From Deltaproteobacteria bacterium (GTDB taxonomy: Bacteria; Desulfobacterota; Desulfomonilia; UBA1062): DNA of 64,000 nt. A program made the translations under genes and the position numbers. The stretch covers positions 1 to 64,000 of the forward strand of contig JAKPDW010000088.1 in assembly GCA_029552245.1 (NCBI GenBank), read 5' to 3'. The notes beneath the pieces are model-generated. The model made no database searches, was not told the DNA's origin, and was given only the letters and a program-made list of their open reading frames with translations. Shown one piece after another: positions 8,240 to 18,836 of this stretch (the first letter of the stretch is position 1; each line of letters starts with the position of its first letter).

Positions 8240-8806
8240 CTACTCCACCACCCTCAGGATCCTGGGGTCAGACCTCGGCGGCGGCGCGGGGACCGAGGCC
8301 GGGTATCCCACGGCGATCGCGGCCACGATCACGTGGTCGTCCGGAAGTCCGAGTTCGCCCCTCAGGCCCTTGTCCCTGATGGCGCTCCCCAGGTCCACCC
8401 AGCAGGTGCCGAGCCCCCTGTCCGCGGCCGAGAGCATGAAGTACGCCCCTGCGAGCGCGCAGTCCACGAAGATGGACCTGACGGCCTTGCTTCCCGAGAT
8501 GAACACCACGCAGGGGGCGTTGTAGAACACGTTGAATCCGGCATCCTCGAGGATCGCCCTGTACGTTTTGTACGGAGAGGACGGGTTCTCGTCCATGTCC
8601 CAGAGTATGTTCTTCTTGCTCTCGTCCGACAGGCGCCTGATGAGGTCCCTGTTCGCGACGATGCTGAAGGCCCACGGCTGAGCGTTTCTCGCGTTGGGCG
8701 CCATGGTGCTGTCCGCGACGATGAGCCTCAGGACATCCATGGGCACCGCCTTGTGATCGAACTCCCTGATGGAACGCCTCGCTCTGATGAGATCCTTGAA
8801 TTCCAT
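8240..8806 (-). CDS. Nitroreductase-family flavoprotein
   Basis: A 188-residue FMN-dependent nitroreductase. It starts with the family pattern DLIRARRSIREFDHKAVP (phosphate-binding Arg residues) and continues with APNARNAQPWAFSIV, where Asn-Ala-Gln-Pro-Trp contacts FMN. DCALAGAYFMLSAADRGLGTCWVD is the dimer helix, and IVAAIAVGYP is the typical ending. A near-perfect ribosome site (AGGAGG, 8 bases before the ATG) fixes the start. It is a separate type from the SagB-like protein at 710-1309. The natural substrate is unknown. It is a single gene, divergent from the hydrogenase operon. Confidence 0.9.
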   Translation of the reverse strand: MEFKDLIRARRSIREFDHKAVPMDVLRLIVADSTMAPNARNAQPWAFSIVANRDLIRRLSDESKKNILWDMDENPSSPYKTYRAILEDAGFNVFYNAPCVVFISGSKAVRSIFVDCALAGAYFMLSAADRGLGTCWVDLGSAIRDKGLRGELGLPDDHVIVAAIAVGYPASVPAPPPRSDPRILRVVE

Positions 8807-9089
8807 CGAAAACCCTCCTTTGTGACATTTTAGACGACTCGCACTCCCCGGGGGCTTCTCTTCACACCGACCCGCGCACCTCCTGCAGCCAGGGTATGCC
8901 TCCAGGCGGTCTTTGGGAAGGGGGGGAGCGTGGTCCGACTCGCAACCCCGGCAATCAACCCGGCACCGGGTTCACCCCCGCCGTTCACGCTCTCCATTCT
9001 TCGTCTTCCCTTGCCGCACCGGCCACCCGAACCCCTGCCTTCATTGGAGGACATAGTATCATCTGTTCCTCGAAGGCGCCCACGCCGCA

Positions 9090-9108
9090 GTGGGGCAATG
9101 GGCCCCAC
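9090..9108. promoter_or_regulatory. Palindrome, candidate enhancer site for the sigma-54 promoter
   Basis: GTGGGGC-AATGG-GCCCCAC is a perfect 7-bp inverted repeat with a 5-bp spacer. Its centre is about 98 bp upstream of the -24 element at 9195, the usual distance for binding sites of sigma-54 activators. The activator is not identifiable from the window. Confidence 0.4.
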
Positions 9109-9194
9109 CATGGGGTACTTTTCCCCTCTCTCCTCGGGCCGGTTCCTTGGTGCCTCACCCTTGCGACTCAATAATATCGGAATGTTGCATGACG

Positions 9195-9210
9195 TGGCAC
9201 CGTTGTTGCT
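9195..9210 (+). promoter_or_regulatory. Sigma-54 (RpoN) promoter of the hydrogenase operon
   Basis: TGGCAC at 9195-9200 and TTGCT at 9206-9210 with exactly 5 bp between match the -24/-12 consensus (TGGCAC-N5-TTGCW). Transcription should start near 9220, giving a leader of about 55 bases to the ATG at 9275. This predicts activator-dependent expression. Confidence 0.8.
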
Positions 9211-9256
9211 GATGGGTGCGCAACGACCGGGCGGCCTGCCCACCGGTCTACTTTAA

Positions 9257-11544
<2,288 letters not shown>

Positions 11545-11570
11545 CCCAGAATGAGAATCGAGGATACACG

Positions 11571-12533
11571 ATGAACGAAAAGCCCAAAGCAGCCATCTAC
11601 TGGCTTGCCGCCTGCGGCGGCTGCGACGAGACCATCGTCGACCTGAACGAGGCCCTGCTCAGCGTGGCCGATGCCGTGGACATCGTCCTGTGGCCGGTGG
11701 CCATGGACTTCAAGTACTCATCGATCAGGAGCATGAAGGACAAAGAGATAGCCCTGTCGATCATCCACGGCAGCGTGCGGAACTCGGAGCACGAGGAAAT
11801 GGCCAGGCTCCTCAGGGAGAAGTCACAGACGGTCCTGGCCTTCGGCTCGTGCGCGTGTTTCGGGGGAACGCCGGGGCTTGCGAACTTCAGGAGCAGGAAA
11901 GACATCTTCCAGTGGGTGTACAGGGACGCTCCGACCGTGGTGAACCCCAAAGGGGTGTACCCCATGACCGAGACGAAGGTTCTCGACCACACCTTGAAGC
12001 TCCCCGAGCTGTTCGAGAAGGTCTACCCCCTGGACAGGATAATAGATGTCGACTACTACCTCCCTGGCTGCCCCCCTCCCCCGGACCTCGTGGCGAACGC
12101 GGTCTCCGCGGTGCTCGAAGGCAAGCTGCCGCCCCGCGGCTCCACGCTCGCGCCGCACAGGCCCCTGTGCGACACCTGTCCCCGGAACGAGTCAAAACCG
12201 CCCAAGATCGAGATCCCCGAGGTCCGCCGGGTCCACATGGTCGAGGCGGACGAGGGCAAGTGTTTCCTGGCCCAGGGTCTCCTGTGCCTGGGTCCTGCCA
12301 CGCGATCGGGCTGCGGCGAGACGTGCATCAGGGTCAACACCCCGTGCAGGGGGTGCTTCGGCCCTGTCGAGGGGGTCGACGACGGGGGCGCCAAGTTCGT
12401 CTCCTGCCTCGCAGCGCTTCTTTCGGCCGAGGACGAGGCAGAGGCGACGAGGGTCACGGACGGCATAGCCGACCTGCCGGGTACATGCTACAGGTTCACG
12501 GCCGCATCGATATCCCTCAAGGGGAAATCGTGA
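11571..12533 (+). CDS. mvhG: [NiFe] hydrogenase small subunit, MvhG (group 3c) type
   Basis: A 320-residue electron-transfer subunit carrying three iron-sulfur clusters. Proximal cluster ligands appear in AACGGCDE (Cys15, Cys18), FGSCACFGG and LPGCPPPP. A Cys-rich C-terminal part (CDTCPRNES, then GKCFLAQGLLCLGPATRSGCGETC and NTPCRGCFGP) fits the medial and distal clusters. There is no Tat signal, so it is cytoplasmic, as expected for group 3. It lies 26 bp after mvhD and 66 bp before the large subunit, in one operon. Confidence 0.92.
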   Translation: MNEKPKAAIYWLAACGGCDETIVDLNEALLSVADAVDIVLWPVAMDFKYSSIRSMKDKEIALSIIHGSVRNSEHEEMARLLREKSQTVLAFGSCACFGGTPGLANFRSRKDIFQWVYRDAPTVVNPKGVYPMTETKVLDHTLKLPELFEKVYPLDRIIDVDYYLPGCPPPPDLVANAVSAVLEGKLPPRGSTLAPHRPLCDTCPRNESKPPKIEIPEVRRVHMVEADEGKCFLAQGLLCLGPATRSGCGETCIRVNTPCRGCFGPVEGVDDGGAKFVSCLAALLSAEDEAEATRVTDGIADLPGTCYRFTAASISLKGKS

Positions 12534-12599
12534 CCTGGGTCTTCCCGTGGGCCGCAAGCTTGGATGGAAACGCCATATCCACATACGAAGGACGAAGAG

Positions 12600-14060
12600 A
12601 TGACGCAGAGGATCACCATAGACCCCATAACCAGGCTCGAAGGGCATGGGAAGATCGAGATCTTCCTCGACGAGAAGGGCGAGGTTAAGGACGCCTACTG
12701 GCAAGTCGTGGAACTGAGAGGTTTCGAACGCTTCTGCCTCGGCAGGCCGGCCGAGGAAATGCCGAGGATCGTGCCGAACATATGTGGCGTATGCCCGTCG
12801 GCACACCACATGGCCGCGACCAAGGCCCTCGACGACCTCTACTCCGTCGAACCGACCCCTGCCGCACGGTTGATCAGGGAGCTCGAGTTCAACGCATTCT
12901 ACATCGAGGACCATTACATCCACTTCTTCTTCCTCGCCGCGCCCGACTTCATCGTGGGGCCGGAGGCGGACCCGAGGGAACGAAACGTCCTGGGGGTGAT
13001 CGCCAGGGTGGGCAAGGAGATCGGCAGCAAGGTCATCGAGGTGAGGAGGAAGAACCGGGATATCATACGGCACATCTTCGGGAAGGCGCCTCACCCGGAG
13101 GGCGGCCTGCCGGGCGGCGTACCCAGGGGGTTCACCGAGGAAGACAGGAAGTGGGTGGTCAGCACGGCCGAGTCGTCGCTGGAGTTCGCGAAGTTCGCGA
13201 TCCAGCTCTTCAAGGACGCCGTCCTGTCGGACAAGTCGTGCGTCGACCTCATCATGAACGACGCCTACAGCCTCGAGACTTACTACATGGCCCTGGTTGA
13301 CGACCTGAACCGGACCACCTTCTACGACGGCACCGTCAGGGTCGTCGACAAGGACGGGAAGGAATACACGAAGTTCCACCCCCGCGACTACGACAAGGTG
13401 ATAGGGGAGTGGGTGGAACCGTGGACCTACATAAAGCTCAACCACCTGAAGACCCTCGGCTGGCACGGTCTCAAGGACGGCGATGGCACCTCGCTGTACC
13501 GCGTTGCGCCTCTCGCCCGGCTCAACGTCGGCGATTCCATGCTCACCCCGCTCGCCCACAAGGAGTCGCAGATCATGTTCGACACCCTGGGAGGGAAACC
13601 CGCCCACCAGACCCTCGCCACCCACTGGGCGAGGCTCATCTGCGCGCTGCAAGCGGCCGAGCTCAACGTGGAGATCGCGAACCATCCCCTTCTCACGAGC
13701 AAGGACATCCGCAACATGAACCTGAGGCTGAGGCACAAGGGCGTGGGGTGCGTGGAGGCCCCCAGGGGAACCCTCTTCCACCACTACGAGACGGACGACG
13801 ACGGCATCCTCACCAAGGTGAACCTCATCGTCGCCACGCAGAACAACGCGGCGCCCATCTGTCTCTCGATCAAGAAGGCGGCGAAGGCCTTCGTCAAGGG
13901 CCCCGACGTGAGGGAAGGCCTGCTCAACATGGTCGAAATGGCGTTCAGGGCGTACGACCCGTGCCTGTCCTGCGCAACGCACTCCCTTCCCGGCTCCATG
14001 CCCCTGACGGTGAACATCAGGGATCACGAGGGGACCCTGCTGAGGACCATAAAGAGGTGA
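12600..14060 (+). CDS. mvhA: [NiFe] hydrogenase large subunit, MvhA (group 3c) type
   Basis: A 486-residue catalytic subunit that binds the NiFe(CN)2CO site. The N-terminal ligand motif is NICGVCPSAHH (Cys62, Cys65) and the C-terminal one is DPCLSCATH (Cys455, Cys458). The Arg usual before ICG is Asn here. After His461 a 25-residue tail remains, which a maturation protease would cut off; such a protease gene follows directly. I chose the ATG at 12600 (MTQRITIDPITRLEGH) because the RITIDPITRLEGH start is conserved and GAAGGA stands upstream. It uses or makes H2 in the cytoplasm together with MvhG and MvhD. Confidence 0.95.
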   Translation: MTQRITIDPITRLEGHGKIEIFLDEKGEVKDAYWQVVELRGFERFCLGRPAEEMPRIVPNICGVCPSAHHMAATKALDDLYSVEPTPAARLIRELEFNAFYIEDHYIHFFFLAAPDFIVGPEADPRERNVLGVIARVGKEIGSKVIEVRRKNRDIIRHIFGKAPHPEGGLPGGVPRGFTEEDRKWVVSTAESSLEFAKFAIQLFKDAVLSDKSCVDLIMNDAYSLETYYMALVDDLNRTTFYDGTVRVVDKDGKEYTKFHPRDYDKVIGEWVEPWTYIKLNHLKTLGWHGLKDGDGTSLYRVAPLARLNVGDSMLTPLAHKESQIMFDTLGGKPAHQTLATHWARLICALQAAELNVEIANHPLLTSKDIRNMNLRLRHKGVGCVEAPRGTLFHHYETDDDGILTKVNLIVATQNNAAPICLSIKKAAKAFVKGPDVREGLLNMVEMAFRAYDPCLSCATHSLPGSMPLTVNIRDHEGTLLRTIKR

Positions 14061-14130
14061 CCCCCATGAACCCCATGGGGCCCGGGATGGATGGATGGTC
14101 GCCGTTTAACCTTGCGCACCGGTCTGGGGG

Positions 14131-14688
14131 GTGAGGGCCGTGAAGACCCTGGTGCTCGGGATGGGCAACCCGATACTCGGGGATGACGGCATAGGGATAG
14201 CCGTCGCGCGAGCGCTGGGAGACCTGCTGCCCGGGGTCGACGTGGCAGTGTGCACGACCATAGGCCTCGATCTCATGGACCTCTTCTCAGGATACGACAG
14301 TGTCGTCGTGGTCGACGCCATGTGCACACGGACCGGAAAGCCGGGCGAGGTGAGGCAGATCGATCCGGACTCCGGCCCGGGCACCCTGCACCTCTTCAGT
14401 TCTCACGGCTTGCACTTCTTCCAGGTCATGGACCTGGGCCGCAGGCTTGGGCTAAAGATGCCCACCTCGACGAGGGTCTTCGGCATCGAGATAGGCGACA
14501 TGGTATCCTTCGACGAGGCGCTGTCCGAGGGGCTTCGGGGAGACCTCGGCCGTATCGTGCAGGCCATTGCGAAGGAGGTGGCGGGTCTGCCTTGCACATC
14601 GACAAACGGTACCCCGACCAAGGGGGAGGATGACGAGCCTGCCCCGACGGATGGGCAGGCTATCAGTAGGGAGAATCGGAGACCCTGA
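14131..14688 (+). CDS. Hydrogenase maturation protease (HycI/HyaD family)
   Basis: A 185-residue endopeptidase that removes the C-terminal tail of the large subunit after nickel insertion. Family marks are LVLGMGNPILGDDGIGI, with the Asp that senses nickel, VVVVDAM and the later SSHGLH with the metal-binding His. The start is GTG at 14131, or GTG at 14140 (MKTLVLGMG), which is equally likely. A 22-codon frame beginning with ATG at 14066 ends on the GTGA overlapping the first start and may couple translation to mvhA. The last 35 residues are low-complexity and unlike the family. It is the last gene of the hydrogenase operon. Confidence 0.88.
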   Translation: MRAVKTLVLGMGNPILGDDGIGIAVARALGDLLPGVDVAVCTTIGLDLMDLFSGYDSVVVVDAMCTRTGKPGEVRQIDPDSGPGTLHLFSSHGLHFFQVMDLGRRLGLKMPTSTRVFGIEIGDMVSFDEALSEGLRGDLGRIVQAIAKEVAGLPCTSTNGTPTKGEDDEPAPTDGQAISRENRRP

Positions 14689-15086
14689 GCGGCGCAGGAG
14701 AATCGAGGCAGAAGAAGAAGCACCTCTCAAAGAATCCTCTTCTCCAAGTCCCTCTTCTCAGCGAGTCCTGTTCTCCAAGGCCCTCTTCACGGTGAGGAAA
14801 GAGCGCCGGAACGAGGCTCTCCAGGCATGGCCCGGGAGAGCGGCAAGCCCCCCACAAACGGTGGGAAGGCATGGGTTCGAGGCCTCAGCCGCAACCTCGT
14901 GACCGTCAATGAGCCGCCTGGTAGCTCTCCGGTGAGGGTGTCGTCTTTACGCCCGGACCCGATGACGCGGAACACCACGGAGGGATCGCCCATGCACCTG
15001 TCCGGGGCCCTGATGGGCGAGGTACGACCCCGGATTCCTTCCACCCCGGGTCTCCATCGTGCCGGGCAGCGCGGCACAAGGCGGGA
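14689..15086. other. Convergent intergenic region, no gene recognised
   Basis: About 400 bp between the hydrogenase operon and the ABC exporter operon, which converge. Near 14745-14810 short CTCTTCTCCAAG/GTTCTCCAAGG strings repeat imperfectly. I see no gene, RNA or clear terminator. Confidence 0.4.
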
Positions 15087-16208
15087 TCAGTCGAGCCTCT
15101 TGTGGAACCTGGCAACGGCGCCGGAGAGGAACACCGCGCCGAGTACGGCCATGGCCGCGTACTGGGGCCACAACACGTCCAGGGACACGCCCTTGAGAAA
15201 GATGCCCCGCACGACCTCGAGGAAGTACCTCAGCGGGTTCAGGTAGGTCACGATCCTGACGGCCAACGGCATGTTGGCTATGGGGAAGATGAAGCCCGAC
15301 AGCATGAACGCCGGCAGCATGACGAAGAACGTCGTCATCATGGCCTGCTGCTGCGTGGCCGAGACCGTCGAGACGAAGAGCCCTATCCCGAGCGTGCTCA
15401 AAAGGAACAGGCACGTGGCCGCGAGCAGGAGCAGGGTGCTTCCGGCCATGGGGATGTCGAACCACAGCCTCGCGAATGCGGTGATCAGGGCCATCTGGGC
15501 TATCGAGATCACGATGTACGGGATGGTCTTGCCGAGGATCATCTCTGCGGGCGTCAGGGGGGTGACGAGGAGTTGTTCCATGGTGCCCTGCTCCTTCTCC
15601 CTGATCACCGCTATGGACGTGAGCAGCAGGGAGATGAGCATCACGATGAAGGCCACGATGCCCGGCACGAAGAACAGGCTGCTGTCGAGGTTCGGGTTGT
15701 ACCACGTCCGTATGCGGTCGTCGATCCTCCCATAGGCGAGCTTCGTCCCGGCGATCCTCTGGAGCGCCCTCACGTTGTACCCGCTCACCACCGCCTGGCT
15801 GTATGCGAGCCTGATCTGGGCCATGTTGCTCTGGGTGCCGTCTGCGATGAGCTGGACGGGGGCGCTCTTTCCGGAGCGGATGCGAACGGAGAAATCGGGC
15901 GGTATCTTGAGGGCCAGGTCCACCTTCTTCTCGAGCAGGGCCTCCTCGAGCTCCCTGTCGTTTCCAGGCCTGAGAGTCACCCTGAACACGGGGCTCGCGT
16001 CGAAAGCGCGGACGAGTTCCCTGCTCTGGCTCGTATTCGCCTGGTCGAAGACGGCGAGCGTCACATCCTTCACGTCGTAGTTGACCACGTACCCGAAGAT
16101 CACGATCTGGATGATGGGCGCCATGAACAAGATCCTCCTGTTCATCCTGTCCCTGAACAGGACGATGAACTCCTTGATGACCAGCTCCCTGACCCTGACG
16201 AGGCTCAC
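15087..16208 (-). CDS. ABC-2 type exporter permease (YbhR-like)
   Basis: A 373-residue ABC-2 permease. TM1 follows RDRMNRRILFMAP. A periplasmic domain of about 150 residues (VFDQANTSQSRELV) comes next, then five more membrane helices with the conserved REKEQGTMEQLLVTPL loop before TM3 and a final NPLRYFLEVVRGIFLKG. GTG at 16208 is the start: AAGGAGG precedes it and its GTGA overlaps the stop of the upstream permease gene. It pairs with the other permease and the two ATPases to form the exporter. The likely cargo is drugs or other hydrophobic compounds, inferred from the E. coli YbhGFSR system. Confidence 0.9.
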   Translation of the reverse strand: MSLVRVRELVIKEFIVLFRDRMNRRILFMAPIIQIVIFGYVVNYDVKDVTLAVFDQANTSQSRELVRAFDASPVFRVTLRPGNDRELEEALLEKKVDLALKIPPDFSVRIRSGKSAPVQLIADGTQSNMAQIRLAYSQAVVSGYNVRALQRIAGTKLAYGRIDDRIRTWYNPNLDSSLFFVPGIVAFIVMLISLLLTSIAVIREKEQGTMEQLLVTPLTPAEMILGKTIPYIVISIAQMALITAFARLWFDIPMAGSTLLLLAATCLFLLSTLGIGLFVSTVSATQQQAMMTTFFVMLPAFMLSGFIFPIANMPLAVRIVTYLNPLRYFLEVVRGIFLKGVSLDVLWPQYAAMAVLGAVFLSGAVARFHKRLD

Positions 16209-17332
16209 ATGCCCTCCTTCTTGAGGATCTTCACGCACAGGAGCGTGAGAACGACGAACATGGCGCACAAAACCGCGATGTCTCTCCACAGCTCGACCGG
16301 GCCGGTACCCCTGAGGTAGATGCCGGCAAGCACCGACATGAAGTAACGCGCAGGCACGATGTAGGTCAGCGCCCTGAGCGGGGCGGGAAGGTTGCTGATC
16401 GGGAACACGAAATCGGACAGGAGGAACGACGGGAGGTACGTGAGGAGGATCGCCGCCTGGTTCGCCAGGAGCTGCGATTTGACGGCGGCGGAGATGAAGA
16501 GCCCCAGCGAGAGGGCCACCATGATGTAGAGCGACGAGGCGGCGATCATGAAGAGGAAGCCCCCCTTCATGACCGCGCCGAAGAGGACCTGCCCGAGCAG
16601 GATCGCCACCAACACGTCCACGAGCGCGATCATGAAGTAGAAGACGGCCTTGCCGGCCAGGAACTCGCCCGCGCTTATGGGGAGGGACTTCACCGTCTCC
16701 ATGGTGCCGTTCTCGAACTCGCGCGCTATCACGAGGGAGGTGAGCATGGCGCCGGCGATCATGATGATGATGGCGATGATCCCGGGCACGATGAACCTGG
16801 TGCTCTCGAGGTCCTCGTTGAACCAGACCCTGACCCTGGGCTCGACCGGCGCCACGACCGGCTCCATGTTGTTGCGCGACAGGTAGTCCAGGAGCAGCCG
16901 CGAGTTCCTGCCCTCCACGAAGGACGACAGGTAGCCCCTCGCGATGCTCGCGACGTTCGGGTCGCTCCCGTCGATGATGACCTGGAGCGGGGACGATCTG
17001 CCGGATGCGATCCTCGAGGCGAACCCGGGCGGCACGATCACCGCCATGACCGCCGCAGCCCTGTCCAGGTACCGCGCCGCGTCCGAGGTCCTCTCGAGAC
17101 GGTCTATGACCCTGAAATACAAAGACGCGTCCAGGGACCTCACGAGGTCCCTGGACGCAGGGGTGTGGTCATGATCGACGACCACGAGGGGGACGTCGTT
17201 CACGTCCAGGCTCAGCGCGTAACCGAAGAGCATGATGAGGAGCAGGGGGAAGAGGAAGGCGAGCACGAGGCTCCTGATGTCCCTCACCAGGTGCAGGAAC
17301 TCCTTGCGGGCCACGGCCCTCACGACAGCCAT
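16205..17332 (-). CDS. ABC-2 type exporter permease (YbhS-like)
   Basis: A 375-residue ABC-2 permease, paralogous to its downstream neighbour. TM1 is SLVLAFLFPLLLIMLFGYALSL. A periplasmic domain with VVVDHDHTPASRDLVRSLD follows, then the AREFENGTMETVKSLPIS coupling loop and the C-terminal VPARYFMSVLAGIYLRGTG. The start is ATG at 17332, two bases after the stop of the ATPase gene. The frame is open upstream, but there it only shadows the ATPase gene. It probably forms a heterodimeric channel with the other permease. Confidence 0.9.
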   Translation of the reverse strand: MAVVRAVARKEFLHLVRDIRSLVLAFLFPLLLIMLFGYALSLDVNDVPLVVVDHDHTPASRDLVRSLDASLYFRVIDRLERTSDAARYLDRAAAVMAVIVPPGFASRIASGRSSPLQVIIDGSDPNVASIARGYLSSFVEGRNSRLLLDYLSRNNMEPVVAPVEPRVRVWFNEDLESTRFIVPGIIAIIIMIAGAMLTSLVIAREFENGTMETVKSLPISAGEFLAGKAVFYFMIALVDVLVAILLGQVLFGAVMKGGFLFMIAASSLYIMVALSLGLFISAAVKSQLLANQAAILLTYLPSFLLSDFVFPISNLPAPLRALTYIVPARYFMSVLAGIYLRGTGPVELWRDIAVLCAMFVVLTLLCVKILKKEGM

Positions 17333-17334
17333 CT

Positions 17335-18090
17335 TCACCGCCCGCCACCTCCCATGAGGGCGACGAAGGCGTCCTCCAGCCTCGCACCTGGCCTCCCCGG
17401 GCACGCGCCGGAGACGATCTCGGACGGGCTCCCCTGGGCCACGACGGCACCCAGGTCGATCATGACGATGCGCGAGCAGTTCTGTGCCTCGTCCATGTAG
17501 TGGGTGGTCACGAACACCGTCACCCCCTGGTCCGCCAGCGCCCGGATGGAGTCCCAGAACCTCCTCCTGGTGAGCGGGTCGACCCCCGAGGTGGGCTCGT
17601 CGAGGAAGAGGATGCCCGGTTCGTGGACGAGGGCGCACCCGAGCGCCAGGCGCTGCCTGAACCCCTGGGGCAGGTCGCGCGTGAGGCGGTCTTTCATGTC
17701 CGCAAGGTACGCGTTCTCGATGACCCACCCGATCCGCTCGTCCCACCTCTTCGGGTCGACGCCGTACAGCCCCAGGTAGAACCTGATGTTCTCCACCGGC
17801 GTGAGGTCCTCGTAGAGGGAGAACTTCTGGGACATGTACCCGATGACCCGCTTGACCTCCTCGGGGCGTCTCACCACGTCGATGCCCGCCACCGAGGCGC
17901 TGCCTGAGGTGGGGGAGATGATACCGCAGAGCATGCGGATGGTGGTCGACTTGCCGCTGCCGTTGCTCCCCAGGAAGCCGAAGATCTCCCCCCTCCTCAC
18001 GGTGAACGAGATCCCCTTGACCGCCGTGAAGTCCCCGAAGCGCTTCTCGAGCCTGTCGACGACGATCACGTCTTCGCTGCCGCCTGTCAC
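17335..18090 (-). CDS. ABC transporter ATPase, second of a pair
   Basis: A 251-residue nucleotide-binding subunit. Walker A is GSNGSGKST, then the Q-loop in MSQKFSLYEDLT, the signature DLPQGFRQRLALG and Walker B ILFLDEPTSGVDP, with a switch His in TTHYMDE. The signature is LPQGFRQ, not LSGGQ, which is common for one half of YbhF-type ATPases. GTG at 18090 overlaps the stop of the preceding ATPase gene (GTGA). In E. coli the two halves are fused in one YbhF protein; here they are separate, coupled genes. Confidence 0.9.
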   Translation of the reverse strand: MTGGSEDVIVVDRLEKRFGDFTAVKGISFTVRRGEIFGFLGSNGSGKSTTIRMLCGIISPTSGSASVAGIDVVRRPEEVKRVIGYMSQKFSLYEDLTPVENIRFYLGLYGVDPKRWDERIGWVIENAYLADMKDRLTRDLPQGFRQRLALGCALVHEPGILFLDEPTSGVDPLTRRRFWDSIRALADQGVTVFVTTHYMDEAQNCSRIVMIDLGAVVAQGSPSEIVSGACPGRPGARLEDAFVALMGGGGR

Positions 18091-18836
18091 GGGGACGAGC
18101 CCTCCTCCATGGTTTCGAGCAACGCCACCATGGCCGCCTCGATGCTCGGGTGCGATCCCTTGAACGACGCCGGGTCGCCTGCCTTGACGATCCTCGAACG
18201 GTGCATGAACGCCACCTCGTCGCACAGGTCGCCCTCCTCGGGGTAAGAGGTCGCCACGACGACCGCCATGCCCCTCTCTCTCATGTGCACGAGGATGTCC
18301 CAGAATTCGCGCCTGGAGACGGGGTCCACCCCGTTGGTGGGCTCGTCCAGCACCAGGCACGAGGGCTCCGTGAGCAACACGCAGGCCAGAGCCAGCTTCT
18401 GCTTCATGCCGCCGGAGAGATTCCCCGCGAGGCGGTCCGAAAAGGGCTCGAGCCCCGAGAACCCCAGGTACGTGCTCTTCCTGCGCTTTCTGTCCTGCCC
18501 CCTCACGCCGATCACGTCGAGGAAGAAGTCCATGTTCTCCGCCACGCTCAGGTCCTGGTAGAGGCCGAACCTCTGGGGCATGTACCCCACGAGGCCCTCC
18601 CTGCGGATACGGCCCGTGGCGGTGTCGACCCCCCCCACCAGGACGCGGCCCTCGTGCGGCTTTTCCATGCCGGCCACGAGCCTGAGCAGAGTCGACTTCC
18701 CCGCGCCGTCGGAACCGATGATGCCGAAGATCGTCCCCCTCCTCACCACGAGGCTCACGCCGTCCAAGGCCTTGACCGTGCCGTAGCGCATGGACACGGA
18801 TTCTACGACGACGACCCCTTCACCTGATCCGTGCAT
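18087..18836 (-). CDS. ABC transporter ATPase, first of a pair
   Basis: A 249-residue nucleotide-binding subunit with Walker A GSDGAGKST, Q-loop MPQRFGLYQDL, signature NLSGGMKQKLALA and Walker B CLVLDEPTNGVDP. The usual switch His after Walker B is replaced in the stretch VVVATSYPEEGDLC, where Ser-Tyr stands in place of His. This half may therefore bind but hydrolyse ATP poorly, as in asymmetric ABC pairs. The ATG overlaps the end of the HlyD-like gene by 17 bp. It works with the second ATPase and the two permeases. Confidence 0.9.
   Translation of the reverse strand: MHGSGEGVVVVESVSMRYGTVKALDGVSLVVRRGTIFGIIGSDGAGKSTLLRLVAGMEKPHEGRVLVGGVDTATGRIRREGLVGYMPQRFGLYQDLSVAENMDFFLDVIGVRGQDRKRRKSTYLGFSGLEPFSDRLAGNLSGGMKQKLALACVLLTEPSCLVLDEPTNGVDPVSRREFWDILVHMRERGMAVVVATSYPEEGDLCDEVAFMHRSRIVKAGDPASFKGSHPSIEAAMVALLETMEEGSSP

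Noticed and set aside
8830-9243. 137-codon open frame on the minus strand upstream of the hydrogenase operon
   Set aside because: Its product is rich in Gly, Arg and Pro without any domain, and it covers the sigma-54 promoter region; it is most likely chance in GC-rich DNA.
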